Assembly: GCF_019334305.1 (NCBI RefSeq)
Contig: NZ_JAHWGH010000025.1
Coordinates: 124,001-188,000, forward strand
Length of the DNA: 64,000 bases
Direction of reading: 5' to 3'
Source of the DNA: Rossellomorea orangium
Lineage (GTDB): Bacteria; Bacillota; Bacilli; Bacillales; Bacillaceae_B
Below are positions 36,305 through 44,641 of this stretch, in pieces. The notes under the pieces were generated by a model. That model ran no database searches and had not been told where the DNA came from. It was given only the letters and a program-made list of their open reading frames with translations. A program made the translations under genes and the position numbers. Each line of letters starts with the position of its first letter. Within the stretch, counting starts at the first letter, position 1.

Positions 36305-36451
36305 TTACTCGGCTTTGCCTATAGGGCGTTTTATTTCAAGTCTTGCATCAATCCGTTCTTCAATGGCATCAATGGCATCCTGGTCAAGTAGGAGCTGCTG
36401 CTTATTTTCTTTTACCAGGTCTGCGAAAGATTTTTTCCTTGGTCTGCGCAT
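36305..36451 (-). CDS. FbpB-like small basic protein
   Basis: 48 residues: an Arg/Lys-rich start (MRRPRKKSFADLVKENK) followed by an acidic helix IDAIEERIDARLE. This layout matches the FbpB family of small basic proteins, which in B. subtilis work with the iron-sparing RNA FsrA. RBS GTGAGGGAAT. No Fur box is seen upstream, so iron control is not supported here. Confidence 0.72.
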   Translation of the reverse strand: MRRPRKKSFADLVKENKQQLLLDQDAIDAIEERIDARLEIKRPIGKAE

Positions 36452-36586
36452 ATCATTCCCTCACTTTCTATTGTGTTTGTATAAGTAGTATATCCAAATG
36501 TCAGATATTTTAAACAAAGGTCACAATAGGAGGTGGAATATGCTGCGAGCCCATGCGCAAGTGTTCGCGATTGAAAGGTCCATCCC

Positions 36587-37174
36587 TCACTTGATCATGG
36601 ATGTAAGGGAGTCGATACTGGTGATGGCACCGATTTGTTTGTGGGTGATAATGCCTTGTTCGTTGATGATGAAGGTGGTAGGTACGGTCAGGATGTCATA
36701 GGCATTATTAATTTTGTCATCCGTATCCATAAGGATGGGGAAGGTCAGACCCATTGTTTCTTGGTATTCTTTCACGTTGTATTGAGGGTCGATGTTAATG
36801 GCCAGGATCTCTACGTTTTCACCATGTTTATTATAAAATTCCTGTAAGACAGGCATTTCTTCTTTGCATGGTGGACACCATGTAGCCCAAAAGTTCAGAA
36901 TCACTTTCTTTCCTTTTAATTCAGATAATGTCTTGGATCCTCCATTCAAAGTATCCAGCTTAAAATCAACTGCCTTATCTCCGACATTCGGGCCGGGATA
37001 ATTCTCGACAGGAGTGGTTTCAGCAGCCTCTCCTTCTTCTATATCGATTAATTGATCGTATTCTTCGACTTGTTGAAACGTGTCTTCGGAAAATAAACTT
37101 GGGTCTGACTTGTTCTCAATATAGAAAGAGAAGACCATTAAAGCGACAAGCAAAATGCCGAAAATGGATTTCAA
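36587..37174 (-). CDS. yneN: Membrane-anchored thiol-disulfide oxidoreductase (TlpA/ResA type)
   Basis: 195 residues: an uncleaved N-terminal anchor (about 3-15), an acidic linker, then an AhpC/TSA-thioredoxin domain with the redox motif FWATWCPPCKEEMP near residue 91-104 and the cis-Pro region TVPTTFIINEQG. It acts outside the membrane, probably as a reductant. Location beside aconitase matches yneN of B. subtilis. RBS AAAGGAGAG. Confidence 0.9.
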   Translation of the reverse strand: MKSIFGILLVALMVFSFYIENKSDPSLFSEDTFQQVEEYDQLIDIEEGEAAETTPVENYPGPNVGDKAVDFKLDTLNGGSKTLSELKGKKVILNFWATWCPPCKEEMPVLQEFYNKHGENVEILAINIDPQYNVKEYQETMGLTFPILMDTDDKINNAYDILTVPTTFIINEQGIITHKQIGAITSIDSLTSMIK

Positions 37175-37271
37175 GGGTGTCTCTCCTTTCAGGGGAATGA
37201 TTTTACTATCATCTTATGTAAGCTTGTCTCCCTTTAGTATGAATTATTTTCGAGGATTTTGTGGGGTATTA

Positions 37272-37299
37272 AAAAAAGCCCCGGGGAATCCCGGGACTT
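37272..37299 (-). terminator. Terminator of acnA
   Basis: GC-rich stem AGTCCCGGG/CCCGGGGCT with a TTTTTTT tail on the minus strand. Confidence 0.92.
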
Positions 37300-37308
37300 A
37301 AAGCATCA

Positions 37309-40020
37309 TTATGCTTGTAATTTGTTACGTAGAACCATTTGCAGAATCCCACCATGACGGTAGTAGTCTACTTCTACGTCAGAATCAAAACGAGCCAGTA
37401 CGTCGAATTCTGTTTTCGATCCATCCTCAGCTACAGCTGTAACCGTTAAGATATCACGAGGTTTTACATCGTTGGTCACATTGACAGAAATTGTTTCCCT
37501 ACCTGTCAATCCTAATGATTCTGCGCTGTCACCCTTCTTGAATTGAAGTGGAAGAACACCCATCATCACAAGGTTCGAACGGTGAATACGCTCATAGCTT
37601 TCAGCGATGACAGTCTTGATACCAAGAAGATTCGTACCTTTCGCTGCCCAGTCACGAGAAGATCCCATACCGTAATCTTTACCTGCAAGAACAACTAATC
37701 CAGTACCATCTTGTTGATACTTCATGCACGCATCATACATTGGCATTACTTCATTTTCAGGCCAATAAGTAGTGAAGCCACCTTCTGTACCAGGAGCAAT
37801 TTGGTTACGGATACGGATGTTGGCAAACGTACCACGCATCATCACTTCATGGTTACCACGACGAGAACCGTAAGAGTTAAAGTCACGAGGCTCTACATTA
37901 TTCGCGCGTAAATATTTCCCTGCTGGTGTATCCTTACCGATGGCACCTGCTGGTGAAATATGATCGGTAGTGACGGAATCTCCAAATTTACCAACAACGC
38001 GAAGACCGCTTAACCCTTGGATGTCCTCAGGTGTAGTCGCAAGTCCTGTAAAGAACGTTGGATTTTGGATGTAAGTTGATGTTTCATCAAAGCTGTAAAG
38101 TGGTTCGTTACTTGTTTTAATTTCATTCCAGCGCTCGTTTTCAGAGAAGACATGCTCATACTCTTTACGGAACAATTCAGGTGTAACGGTTGATTTAACA
38201 GCATCCTTCACTTCATCTTGTGATGGCCAGATATCTTTGAAGAATACGTCATTACCATCTTTATCTTTACCTAAAGAATCTTTTTGAAGATCGATGTCCA
38301 CAGTACCTGCTAATGCATATGCAACAACAAGCGGTGGTGAAGCAAGGTAATTTGCTTTCACTAGTGGATGGATACGTCCTTCAAAGTTACGGTTACCTGA
38401 AAGGACAGATGTCAATAGTAAGTCAGAATCTGATACAGCCTTCTCGATTTCTGGACGAAGTGGACCAGAGTTACCGATACACGTCGTACAGCCGTACCCT
38501 ACCAAGTTAAATCCGATATCTTCAAGATAAGACAGTAAACCTGAATCTCTTAAGTAACCAGTTACAACTTTAGAACCTGGAGCAAGGGATGTTTTAACGT
38601 AATCTGGAACATTCATTCCAAGTTCCACTGCTTTTTTCGCAACTAAGCCGGCACCTAACATAACGTATGGGTTAGATGTGTTGGTACATGAAGTAATGGC
38701 AGCGATTCCGATCGCACCTGTTGGCATCACAACATCTTTTCCATCTTCTGTCGTGTACTTGGCAGTTTTGTTAATTTCAGAAGCATCCAGACCGAAACCT
38801 TGAACGCCTTCTTTAGCCGTAATCGATTTATGGAAAGCTTCTTTCATATCAGAAAGTGGGATTAAATCTTGTGGACGTTTAGGTCCTGAAAGATTTGGTT
38901 CCACTGCTGAAAGGTCAATTTCCACTACGTCAGTGTATGTTGGCTCTTCTTTTTCAGGTGTGAAGAACATGTCGTTTTTCTTTAAGTATTCTTCAACCAT
39001 GTTGATATGAGTTTCTTCGCGTCCAGTAAGTCGCAGATAATCAAGTGACTCTGAATCAACAGGGAAGAAACCACAAGTTGCACCGTATTCCGGTGCCATG
39101 TTGGCAATCGTTGCACGGTCGGCAAGTGGTAATGTTGCAACACCAGTACCGAAGTACTCAACAAATTTCCCTACAACACCTTTTTGTCGTAATACTTGTG
39201 TTACTTTAAGGGCTAAGTCAGTCGCGGTCGCTCCATTAGGAAGCTCACCAGTCAGTTTAACCCCGATCACTTCAGGAATCGGGAAGTAAGAAGGCTGACC
39301 AAGCATTCCTGCTTCTGCTTCGATACCACCTACACCCCATCCAAGTACACCAATACCATTGATCATCGTAGTATGAGAATCAGTACCAACCAGTGTATCC
39401 GGATAAGCTTCAAAGTCGCCTTCTGTTGTTTCAACAGCGTGAACGACATTAGCTAAGTACTCTAAGTTTACTTGGTGAACGATCCCTGTTGCAGGTGGAA
39501 CGGCACGATAGTTTTCGAATGCCTTTTGTGCCCAGCTAAGGAATTGATAACGCTCAGCGTTACGTTCAAACTCAAGGTCCATATTGGCTTGCAATGCATT
39601 TGCAGTCCCGTATTTATCTACCTGTACAGAGTGATCGATGACAAGATCAACCGGGATTTCAGGATTGATTTTTTGAGGATCTCCACCGATATCTGCCATT
39701 GCTTTGCGTAGAGACGCTAAGTCAACTACCGCAGGGACTCCAGTGAAATCCTGAAGAATAACCCGTGAAGGTTTGAATGGAACTTCTGCATCCTTCACTT
39801 CGGTGGATCCCCAGTTCGCTAAGTTTTCAACATGTTCTTTGTTGATGACACGTCCGTCGAATTGACGTAGTACAGACTCCAGCAGTACCTTTACACTGTA
39901 AGGTAAGCGGTTAATTTTTGTTACTCCTGCTTCTTCAAGCGCTTTTAAACGATAGTAATGGTAACGTTTTCCTTCTAGTTCGAAAGAAGATCGTGCATTA
40001 AATACATCGTTCTTTGCCAT
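37309..40020 (-). CDS. acnA: Aconitate hydratase (aconitase A)
   Basis: A 903-residue 4Fe-4S enzyme interconverting citrate and isocitrate in the TCA cycle (citB in B. subtilis nomenclature). Cluster cysteines occur in TSCTNTSNP (about 450) and [12 protein letters not shown] (about 510). The C-terminal swivel domain contains [14 protein letters not shown]. Members of this group also bind RNA. RBS AGGGGGAA precedes the ATG. A CcpC-type dyad lies about 130 nt upstream and a bulged hairpin at 40058-40086 is in the probable leader. Confidence 0.97.
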   Translation of the reverse strand: MAKNDVFNARSSFELEGKRYHYYRLKALEEAGVTKINRLPYSVKVLLESVLRQFDGRVINKEHVENLANWGSTEVKDAEVPFKPSRVILQDFTGVPAVVDLASLRKAMADIGGDPQKINPEIPVDLVIDHSVQVDKYGTANALQANMDLEFERNAERYQFLSWAQKAFENYRAVPPATGIVHQVNLEYLANVVHAVETTEGDFEAYPDTLVGTDSHTTMINGIGVLGWGVGGIEAEAGMLGQPSYFPIPEVIGVKLTGELPNGATATDLALKVTQVLRQKGVVGKFVEYFGTGVATLPLADRATIANMAPEYGATCGFFPVDSESLDYLRLTGREETHINMVEEYLKKNDMFFTPEKEEPTYTDVVEIDLSAVEPNLSGPKRPQDLIPLSDMKEAFHKSITAKEGVQGFGLDASEINKTAKYTTEDGKDVVMPTGAIGIAAITSCTNTSNPYVMLGAGLVAKKAVELGMNVPDYVKTSLAPGSKVVTGYLRDSGLLSYLEDIGFNLVGYGCTTCIGNSGPLRPEIEKAVSDSDLLLTSVLSGNRNFEGRIHPLVKANYLASPPLVVAYALAGTVDIDLQKDSLGKDKDGNDVFFKDIWPSQDEVKDAVKSTVTPELFRKEYEHVFSENERWNEIKTSNEPLYSFDETSTYIQNPTFFTGLATTPEDIQGLSGLRVVGKFGDSVTTDHISPAGAIGKDTPAGKYLRANNVEPRDFNSYGSRRGNHEVMMRGTFANIRIRNQIAPGTEGGFTTYWPENEVMPMYDACMKYQQDGTGLVVLAGKDYGMGSSRDWAAKGTNLLGIKTVIAESYERIHRSNLVMMGVLPLQFKKGDSAESLGLTGRETISVNVTNDVKPRDILTVTAVAEDGSKTEFDVLARFDSDVEVDYYRHGGILQMVLRNKLQA

Positions 40021-40057
40021 TTCGATTCCCCCTCTAAACTACATCACACAATAAGTC

Positions 40058-40086
40058 GAAAAGTTTTCGTTCTAAACGAACTTTTC
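40058..40086 (-). other. Bulged inverted repeat in the acnA leader
   Basis: GAAAAGTTTTCGTT and AACGAACTTTTC pair around CTA with a two-base bulge, 38 nt before the acnA start. It would form a hairpin in the 5' leader if transcription starts upstream. Confidence 0.5.
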
Positions 40087-40147
40087 TCACATTTACATCT
40101 TAATACAAGCGATTACATAAGTAAATAACAATAAAGTTATTGTTTTT

Positions 40148-40164
40148 GATAAGTTTTACTTATC
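40148..40164. promoter_or_regulatory. CcpC-type operator upstream of acnA
   Basis: GATAAGTTTTACTTATC contains ATAA-N7-TTAT, the dyad bound by the citrate-responsive LysR regulator CcpC at B. subtilis citB. A second ATAA-N8-TTAT lies nearer the gene at 40125-40140. Confidence 0.6.
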
Positions 40165-40289
40165 TAAATGATTAAACTCCTTTAGGTTTCAGAAGAAATA
40201 TTGATATAACAACATTTCTCTCCTTGTCAAATCGTGTCAGATCCCTAAAATCATTATTTCGAAAAAATAAATCTGTTAGCACTTTCCTA

Positions 40290-40319
40290 TCATAGGAAGT
40301 GATTGAAGGTGGCATTCTA
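40290..40319 (+). promoter_or_regulatory. Candidate sigma-G promoter of sspO
   Basis: TCATA, 18 nt, then CATTCTA fits the forespore sigma-G pattern GHATR-18-CATNHTA with one mismatch. The RBS begins 8 nt after the -10, so the leader would be very short. Confidence 0.45.
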
Positions 40320-40340
40320 CCATTATGGAGGTGTTCTACA

Positions 40341-40490
40341 TTGGCCAAACGTAAAGCAAACCATGTTATAAATGGTATGAATGCAGCTAAAGCACAGGGT
40401 CAGGGTGCTGGATATAATGAAGAGATTTCAAATGAACCGTTGACGGCAGCCCAACGTCAGTTTAATAAAAAGCGTAAAACCAATCAATAA
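40341..40490 (+). CDS. sspO: Small acid-soluble spore protein O
   Basis: 49 residues from a TTG with GGAGGTG upstream: [20 protein letters not shown] at the start and [10 protein letters not shown] at the end match SspO closely. Longer frames from 40299 are not supported. It is a minor spore-core protein. It is divergent from acnA, as in B. subtilis. Confidence 0.94.
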   Translation: MAKRKANHVINGMNAAKAQGQGAGYNEEISNEPLTAAQRQFNKKRKTNQ

Positions 40491-40557
40491 CATGAAAAAG
40501 GCGGGGATGGGTGCATATCCTGCAGCATCTATTCTCCCCTACCCTGTTTATAAACAA

Positions 40558-40600
40558 ATAAAACCCACTCTGGTGATTAATCAGCAGAGTGGGTTTTATT
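40558..40600. terminator. Bidirectional terminator after sspO
   Basis: AATAAAACCCACTCT and AGAGTGGGTTTTATT form a perfect 15-bp stem between convergent genes, with A/T-rich flanks. Confidence 0.9.
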
Positions 40601-40622
40601 TAAGCCGGGTATCATTTTGTTC

Positions 40623-40880
40623 CTATTGTTCGTTCACTTCATTGACGATGGAAGAAAGATCGGATTTGAATTGTTGAAGTTGTGCCCGTTGCGTATCCGA
40701 TGCCACTTCCAGGGCATTTTCAATTTGTTGGTATGCCTCATTGACCTCATTTTTCAGATGAGCGAGTTGAGAACCATAGCTTGCTCCATCCAATACAAGT
40801 TCATTGATGGTATTTTGTACTTCTGTCACACTTTGTTCAGCGGCTTGAAACGCCTGTTGTTTATTTTTATGGTAAGGCAT
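40623..40880 (-). CDS. Small helical protein of unknown function
   Basis: 85 residues, no cysteine, charged and glutamine-rich, predicted to form long amphipathic helices or a coiled coil. RBS AAGGAGAG is well placed. Some resemblance in length and pattern to DUF2524/YtzC-type proteins, but I would not assign it. It lies within the spore-gene cluster between sspO and sspP. Confidence 0.65.
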   Translation of the reverse strand: MPYHKNKQQAFQAAEQSVTEVQNTINELVLDGASYGSQLAHLKNEVNEAYQQIENALEVASDTQRAQLQQFKSDLSSIVNEVNEQ

Positions 40881-40948
40881 GGTCGATCTCTCCTTAATCA
40901 GAAATTAGCTTTTTTAGTATAGCCAATAATGATGGATGCCATACGTGT

Positions 40949-40978
40949 GAATAAACTGTTCGCTAACTTAGCATCCTA
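40949..40978 (+). promoter_or_regulatory. Candidate sigma-G promoter of sspP
   Basis: GAATA, 18 nt, CATCCTA matches the sigma-G pattern GHATR-18-CATNHTA exactly. The sspP RBS begins about 7 nt later, as at sspO. Confidence 0.5.
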
Positions 40979-40998
40979 AAGGATAGGAGGGATGGAAT

Positions 40999-41136
40999 AT
41001 GAACAAAAATGATAGTAAGGATATGCGCAAAAATGCTCCGAAACAATCAGGCCAGCCGGAGCCTTTGAGCGGATCACATAAAGTGAAGAATCGAAATCAC
41101 ACGAGGCAAAAAAACAACAGTCACCACGATATGTAA
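40999..41136 (+). CDS. sspP: Small acid-soluble spore protein P
   Basis: 45 residues, basic, containing [20 protein letters not shown] and [10 protein letters not shown], the SspP (CotL) pattern. RBS AGGAGGGATGG. It is too short to appear in standard ORF lists. In B. subtilis sspP adjoins cotM; here selA lies between them. Confidence 0.93.
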   Translation: MNKNDSKDMRKNAPKQSGQPEPLSGSHKVKNRNHTRQKNNSHHDM

Positions 41137-41147
41137 TGAATGAACCA

Positions 41148-41176
41148 GGGAGTGCGGTTGTCTGCACTCCCTTTTA
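41148..41176 (+). terminator. Terminator after sspP
   Basis: GGGAGTGC/GCACTCCC with an 8-nt loop, then TTTTAGTTT; it overlaps the end of selA on the other strand. Confidence 0.8.
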
Positions 41177-42586
41177 GTTTGATTCGTGAATAACTCTCAG
41201 CACTTGGATGATCTCCATTTGTTCTTGCTCAGAAACGGTTCGTAGATCGAAAAGGATTGAATCGTCTTGAATTCTTGTAAGAACGGATGGACTACCTGTC
41301 CGTAATTTTTCATGAATCACGTGTGATGAAAGAACAGGATGCCTTAAGGATACAACGTACGTGTCTAATCCAACCTCTGGCATCGTCCCGCCTCCAATCT
41401 GACTCTGGCCAACGAAAATGTCTGATGTGAAACCGCTCTCGAGGGATGAGACATGATCCGCGAATTGTCTTGATTGGTGCAGGATGTCGTCTTTGGTACG
41501 GGTAATGGTTTCAATGGTTGGATTTTTTTCTCGTTCCTCACCCCTGATATAGTGTAAGAGCGTTATTTCTAATGCAGCGAGTGTCATTTTGTCAACCCGG
41601 AGTACACGGGCAAGCTGATGTTTCTTTAACTGATCAATCCACTTCTTTTTCCCGGCGATGATTCCTGCTTGCGGCCCCCCCAATAATTTGTCCCCGCTGA
41701 ATGATACGATGTCCACCCCTTTGTCCAGGACGTTCTTCACAAGCGGCTCATTTCCAATCCCCATGCGGGTGAAGTCATATAGTGCACCACTCCCTAAGTC
41801 TTCGTAATAAATGACGTTGGGGTGCTTCTTGGATACTTCCACCAGTTCATTTGAGGATACGGAGGAAGTGAATCCTTTAATGATGAAATTACTTTGATGC
41901 ACTTTCATGATCATCCTTGTCTCTTCATTCACCGCTTCTTCATAATCCATTAAGTGGGTTTTATTCGTTGTACCAATCTCAAGAAGTCGGGCCCCGCTTT
42001 CCTTCATAATGGATGAAATTCGAAATGATCCGCCGATTTCAACCAGCTCGCCGCGAGAGACGATAACTTCTTTCTGTTTGGCAAGTGCTGAGAGAATAAG
42101 GAAAACAGCTGCGGCGTTATTGTTAACAACCATGGCTGCTTCTGCGCCTGTCAACTCACAGATGAACTTCTCTGCATGGGAATGCCGGGATCCCCTCTTC
42201 CCTTCATCAATGTTAAACTCCAGGTTGCTGTAGTTATGACCGGTGGCCAGGACATGGTTCATCGTCTCCTGGCCTAAACGTGCACGACCTAAGTTTGTAT
42301 GTAAAATGGTTCCCGTAGCGTTGATGACCCTTCTAAGAGAGAGGGAATAAGATGTGTGTGTCAATGTTTCTAATCGGCTGAAGACCTCATCAATAAATTG
42401 GTTAGAGGATGGATGGGGGCCAACCCATTCTTCATTCAAAATGGAAGTCCTGCAGGAAGAAATCACCTTTCTCAGGAGGTCCGTCCCTCTTTCTCTCGTT
42501 AGATTATGATTATGAAGGTATGTATGAAAGTGTATGGATTTTTGCATTTCGTTAATGGATGGTATGGATCTGGCAAGTTGATTCAT
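41174..42586 (-). CDS. selA: L-seryl-tRNA(Sec) selenium transferase
   Basis: A PLP enzyme converting seryl-tRNA(Sec) to selenocysteyl-tRNA(Sec) with selenophosphate. 470 residues; an N-terminal helical tRNA-binding domain (IPSINEMQKS...), RRVINATGTILHTNLGRA, and the PLP-lysine motif SFSGDKLLGGPQAG near residue 285. The ATG at 42586 follows AAGGGGGA; a longer frame to 42616 is unlikely. It is oriented toward sspP and back-to-back with cotM. Presence of selA means the host makes selenocysteine. Confidence 0.95.
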   Translation of the reverse strand: MNQLARSIPSINEMQKSIHFHTYLHNHNLTRERGTDLLRKVISSCRTSILNEEWVGPHPSSNQFIDEVFSRLETLTHTSYSLSLRRVINATGTILHTNLGRARLGQETMNHVLATGHNYSNLEFNIDEGKRGSRHSHAEKFICELTGAEAAMVVNNNAAAVFLILSALAKQKEVIVSRGELVEIGGSFRISSIMKESGARLLEIGTTNKTHLMDYEEAVNEETRMIMKVHQSNFIIKGFTSSVSSNELVEVSKKHPNVIYYEDLGSGALYDFTRMGIGNEPLVKNVLDKGVDIVSFSGDKLLGGPQAGIIAGKKKWIDQLKKHQLARVLRVDKMTLAALEITLLHYIRGEEREKNPTIETITRTKDDILHQSRQFADHVSSLESGFTSDIFVGQSQIGGGTMPEVGLDTYVVSLRHPVLSSHVIHEKLRTGSPSVLTRIQDDSILFDLRTVSEQEQMEIIQVLRVIHESN

Positions 42587-42628
42587 GATTGTTCCCCCTT
42601 CACTCTTTGCTCCCATTATAACACCCTC

Positions 42629-42655
42629 ACCAATTAAATTAGAACGAATACAATA
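42629..42655 (+). promoter_or_regulatory. Candidate sigma-K promoter of cotM
   Basis: AC at 42629-42630, 16 nt, then AATACAATA fits the mother-cell sigma-K pattern AC-16-CATANNNTA with one mismatch. Confidence 0.45.
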
Positions 42656-42686
42656 TGTAAAAGACGTAGTTGGGGGTCAGGTGTAA

Positions 42687-43079
42687 ATGAGCAAGGATAA
42701 GGACGATTTCTATTTAGAGAACTGGGAGGAGAGTATGAAGGATTGGCTGTTGGATCCTGCTACTGTTCAACTGGATGAACAGGAATTTCGTGTAGACTTC
42801 CTTGACACGACAGAATCGTTCATATTAGAAATCGAAACTGAAAATATATGTCCAGAGGAATTGATTATTAAGAAAAAGGATACTCAATTGTTAGTATCGA
42901 TCATGCTTAAGGACGAATGTAAGATCAGGAAACGCTCCATTCGTTTTCCTTTTTGTTTAAAGCAACGGGCGATCACCTATTCCATTGAGCATCATACGAT
43001 AGAGATCAATGTTCCTAAGAAGGAATGTTCGACCCCCTCATCCTATGTGATCCGGGTACAAGGATTGTCTAATGAATAA
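42687..43079 (+). CDS. cotM: Alpha-crystallin-like spore coat protein, CotM type
   Basis: 130 residues. The central part (about 35-125) has the Hsp20/alpha-crystallin beta pattern, with FILEIETENICPEELIIKKK and the C-terminal IEINVPK, an I-x-V/I type element. Length and neighbourhood (sspP, sspO, acnA) match CotM, the Hsp20-like outer coat protein of B. subtilis; an ordinary small heat-shock protein is the alternative. Flanked on both sides by selenium genes. Confidence 0.7.
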   Translation: MSKDKDDFYLENWEESMKDWLLDPATVQLDEQEFRVDFLDTTESFILEIETENICPEELIIKKKDTQLLVSIMLKDECKIRKRSIRFPFCLKQRAITYSIEHHTIEINVPKKECSTPSSYVIRVQGLSNE

Positions 43080-43103
43080 CCAATATTTATTTTAAATAGA
43101 AGA

Positions 43104-43138
43104 AAAAGGTCTTTAGCTGCCGCTAAGACCTTTTTTTG
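43104..43138. terminator. Bidirectional terminator between cotM and the SelW-like gene
   Basis: AAAGGTCTTTAGC pairs with GCTAAGACCTTT (one bulge); T tracts on both strands. It ends just before the SelW-like stop. Confidence 0.88.
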
Positions 43139-43139
43139 A

Positions 43140-43379
43140 TCATAAAGCTTCAATGATCGAAATGATTCGATTTACTTCGGGGAAAACTCCTGTATCAAGC
43201 TTGGAATAGATCTTTTCTTCCCCTATAGTAATTTCAAATGCGCCACCGGAGGACGGCACTAACTTTAATTCCTCAATATCGGACCTGAAATGATTGAATA
43301 GCTGTTCCGCGAAACTCGCGGCTTTAGGTGCGTAGTTTCACATCATGCAGAATTCGATCGTCATTCTTACTTTGTTCAT
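43140..43379 (-). CDS. SelW-like (Rdx family) selenoprotein with in-frame UGA
   Basis: A 79-residue protein is encoded if the TGA at 43340-43338 is read as selenocysteine. It starts MNKVRMTIEFCMMU and continues NYAPKAASFAEQLF, with SSGGAFEITIG and IYSK..GVFPE later: the full Rdx/SelW pattern. The C11-x-x-U14 motif is the redox site of this thioredoxin-like fold; homologues often have C-x-x-C. RBS AAAGGAGGAG is strong and 8 nt from the ATG. The terminal stop is also TGA. A hairpin suited to be a bacterial SECIS lies 16 nt after the UGA. Adjacent selA and selD support recoding. Electron partner and substrate are unknown. Confidence 0.88.
43307..43321 (-). promoter_or_regulatory. bSECIS-like hairpin in the SelW-like gene
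   Basis: On the minus strand CCGCGA-GTT-TCGCGG is a perfect 6-bp stem with a GUU loop. The loop begins 22 nt after the UGA, within the 16-37 nt window of the published bacterial SECIS model, and a G is the first loop base. Confidence 0.7.
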
Positions 43380-43544
43380 AGCAATTCTCCTCCTTTAGAT
43401 GATTTGTGTATTTCATTTCATTCTAGTATAGAGAAAATAGAAGTGCAAATGATCATATGCTTCTTCATAATTTGCTTCAATTTTGCTACAACGTATTTTT
43501 ATCCTGTACAATGGATTTAATTCATACATAAAGAGGTGAAGTCA

Positions 43545-44597
43545 ATGAGCAAGGAAGAGATCATCCGTTTAACAGAACTTTCTTCAAAGGCTGGCTGAGG
43601 CTGTAAACTTAGTCCCAGTGACTTGACGCAAGTTTTGCGTCAGCTGCCTCCACAACCAATTAAGGAAGAACTACTTGTAGGAAATGAATCATCAGATGAT
43701 GGTGGGATCTTTCAGCTTACAGATGATCTTGCCATGGTACAAACGGTTGATTATTTCACCCCGATTGTGGATGACCCTTATCAATTCGGTGAAATTGCAG
43801 CCGCAAATGCTCTGAGTGACGTTTATGCCATGGGCGGTACACCGAAAACCGTCCTGAACATTGTAGGATTTCCCATCAAAAAACTGGGAAGCGATATACT
43901 TGCCGCTATTCTGAAAGGCGCTCAAAGCAAAGTGATCGAAGCGGGTGCCGTGACAGTCGGTGGCCATTCCATTGACGATCAAGAGCCTAAGTTTGGCCTG
44001 AGTGTTACCGGGATCGTTCATCCTAAAAGGTTTTGGACGAATACGGGTGCACAAGAAGGAGATGTCCTCGTCCTGACAAAACCATTGGGTGTAGGAATCT
44101 TAACGACAGGGATCAAGCGTAAGGCTGTGACTTCAGCTCAGGAGACTTCGGTCATCAATGTAATGAGGATGTTGAACAAAACGGCTGCAGAGGTACTGCA
44201 AATGTTCAATCCCAATGCCGTGACCGATGTGACCGGGTTCGGATTGGCAGGTCACGCATATGAAATGGCTAGAGGAAGTTCAGTATCAATTGAATTTACC
44301 TATTCTTCTATCCCTATGTTAGAAGGAACCAAGGAGTTAGCGGAAAAAGGAATCATTCCAGGAGGATCAAAAGCGAACCACTCTTGGCTTCAAGAAAAAG
44401 TACATTACCACGAGAATCTTTCAATGGAAGATCAATGGATCCTTTGCGATGCCATCACTTCAGGCGGTCTCCTCATAAGCTTACCAAGATATCAGGGTGA
44501 GAAATATATAGAAGAACTACTCAAGCTTTCCATACCTGCAACGATCATTGGTCAAGTCCTACCAAGGCAAAAATGGAGTATATCGGTCGTGCAATAG
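43545..44597 (+). CDS. selD: Selenophosphate synthetase with in-frame selenocysteine UGA
   Basis: It makes selenophosphate from selenide and ATP. The 350-residue protein begins at an ATG after AAGAGGTG, and codon 18 is TGA (43596-43598) in the motif KAG-U-GCKLSP, where other SelD proteins have Cys or Sec at the catalytic position. Downstream are VQTVDYFTPIVDDPYQFGEIAAANALSD in part, GGHSIDDQEPKFGLSV, and TDVTGFGLAGHA, all SelD hallmarks. Ignoring the UGA would give a 324-residue product from a TTG at 43623 lacking the active site. A hairpin with GUU loop follows the UGA. Confidence 0.95.
43624..43642 (+). promoter_or_regulatory. bSECIS-like hairpin in selD
   Basis: TGACGCAA-GTT-TTGCGTCA is a perfect 8-bp stem with a GUU loop starting 33 nt after the UGA. 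Loop sequence and closing A-U pair are the same as in the SelW-like gene. Confidence 0.7.
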
Positions 44598-44602
44598 TTG
44601 GT

Positions 44603-44641
44603 GATCCCCCCTGCTCATTTCTTGCAGGAAGGGATCATCTT
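44603..44641 (+). terminator. Terminator after selD
   Basis: GATCC-CCCTGC pairs with GCAGG-GGGATC with a small internal bulge, then ATCTTTTA. It also lies at the end of the convergent helicase gene. Confidence 0.7.

Noticed and set aside
43140..43379. SelW-like region as a pseudogene broken by a stop codon
   Set aside because: The UGA falls exactly at the redox position, a SECIS-like hairpin follows, selA and selD adjoin, and the rest of the frame is intact.
43623..44597. Short form of SelD starting at the TTG at 43623
   Set aside because: It lacks an RBS and the catalytic Sec region; the real start is at 43545 with UGA recoding.
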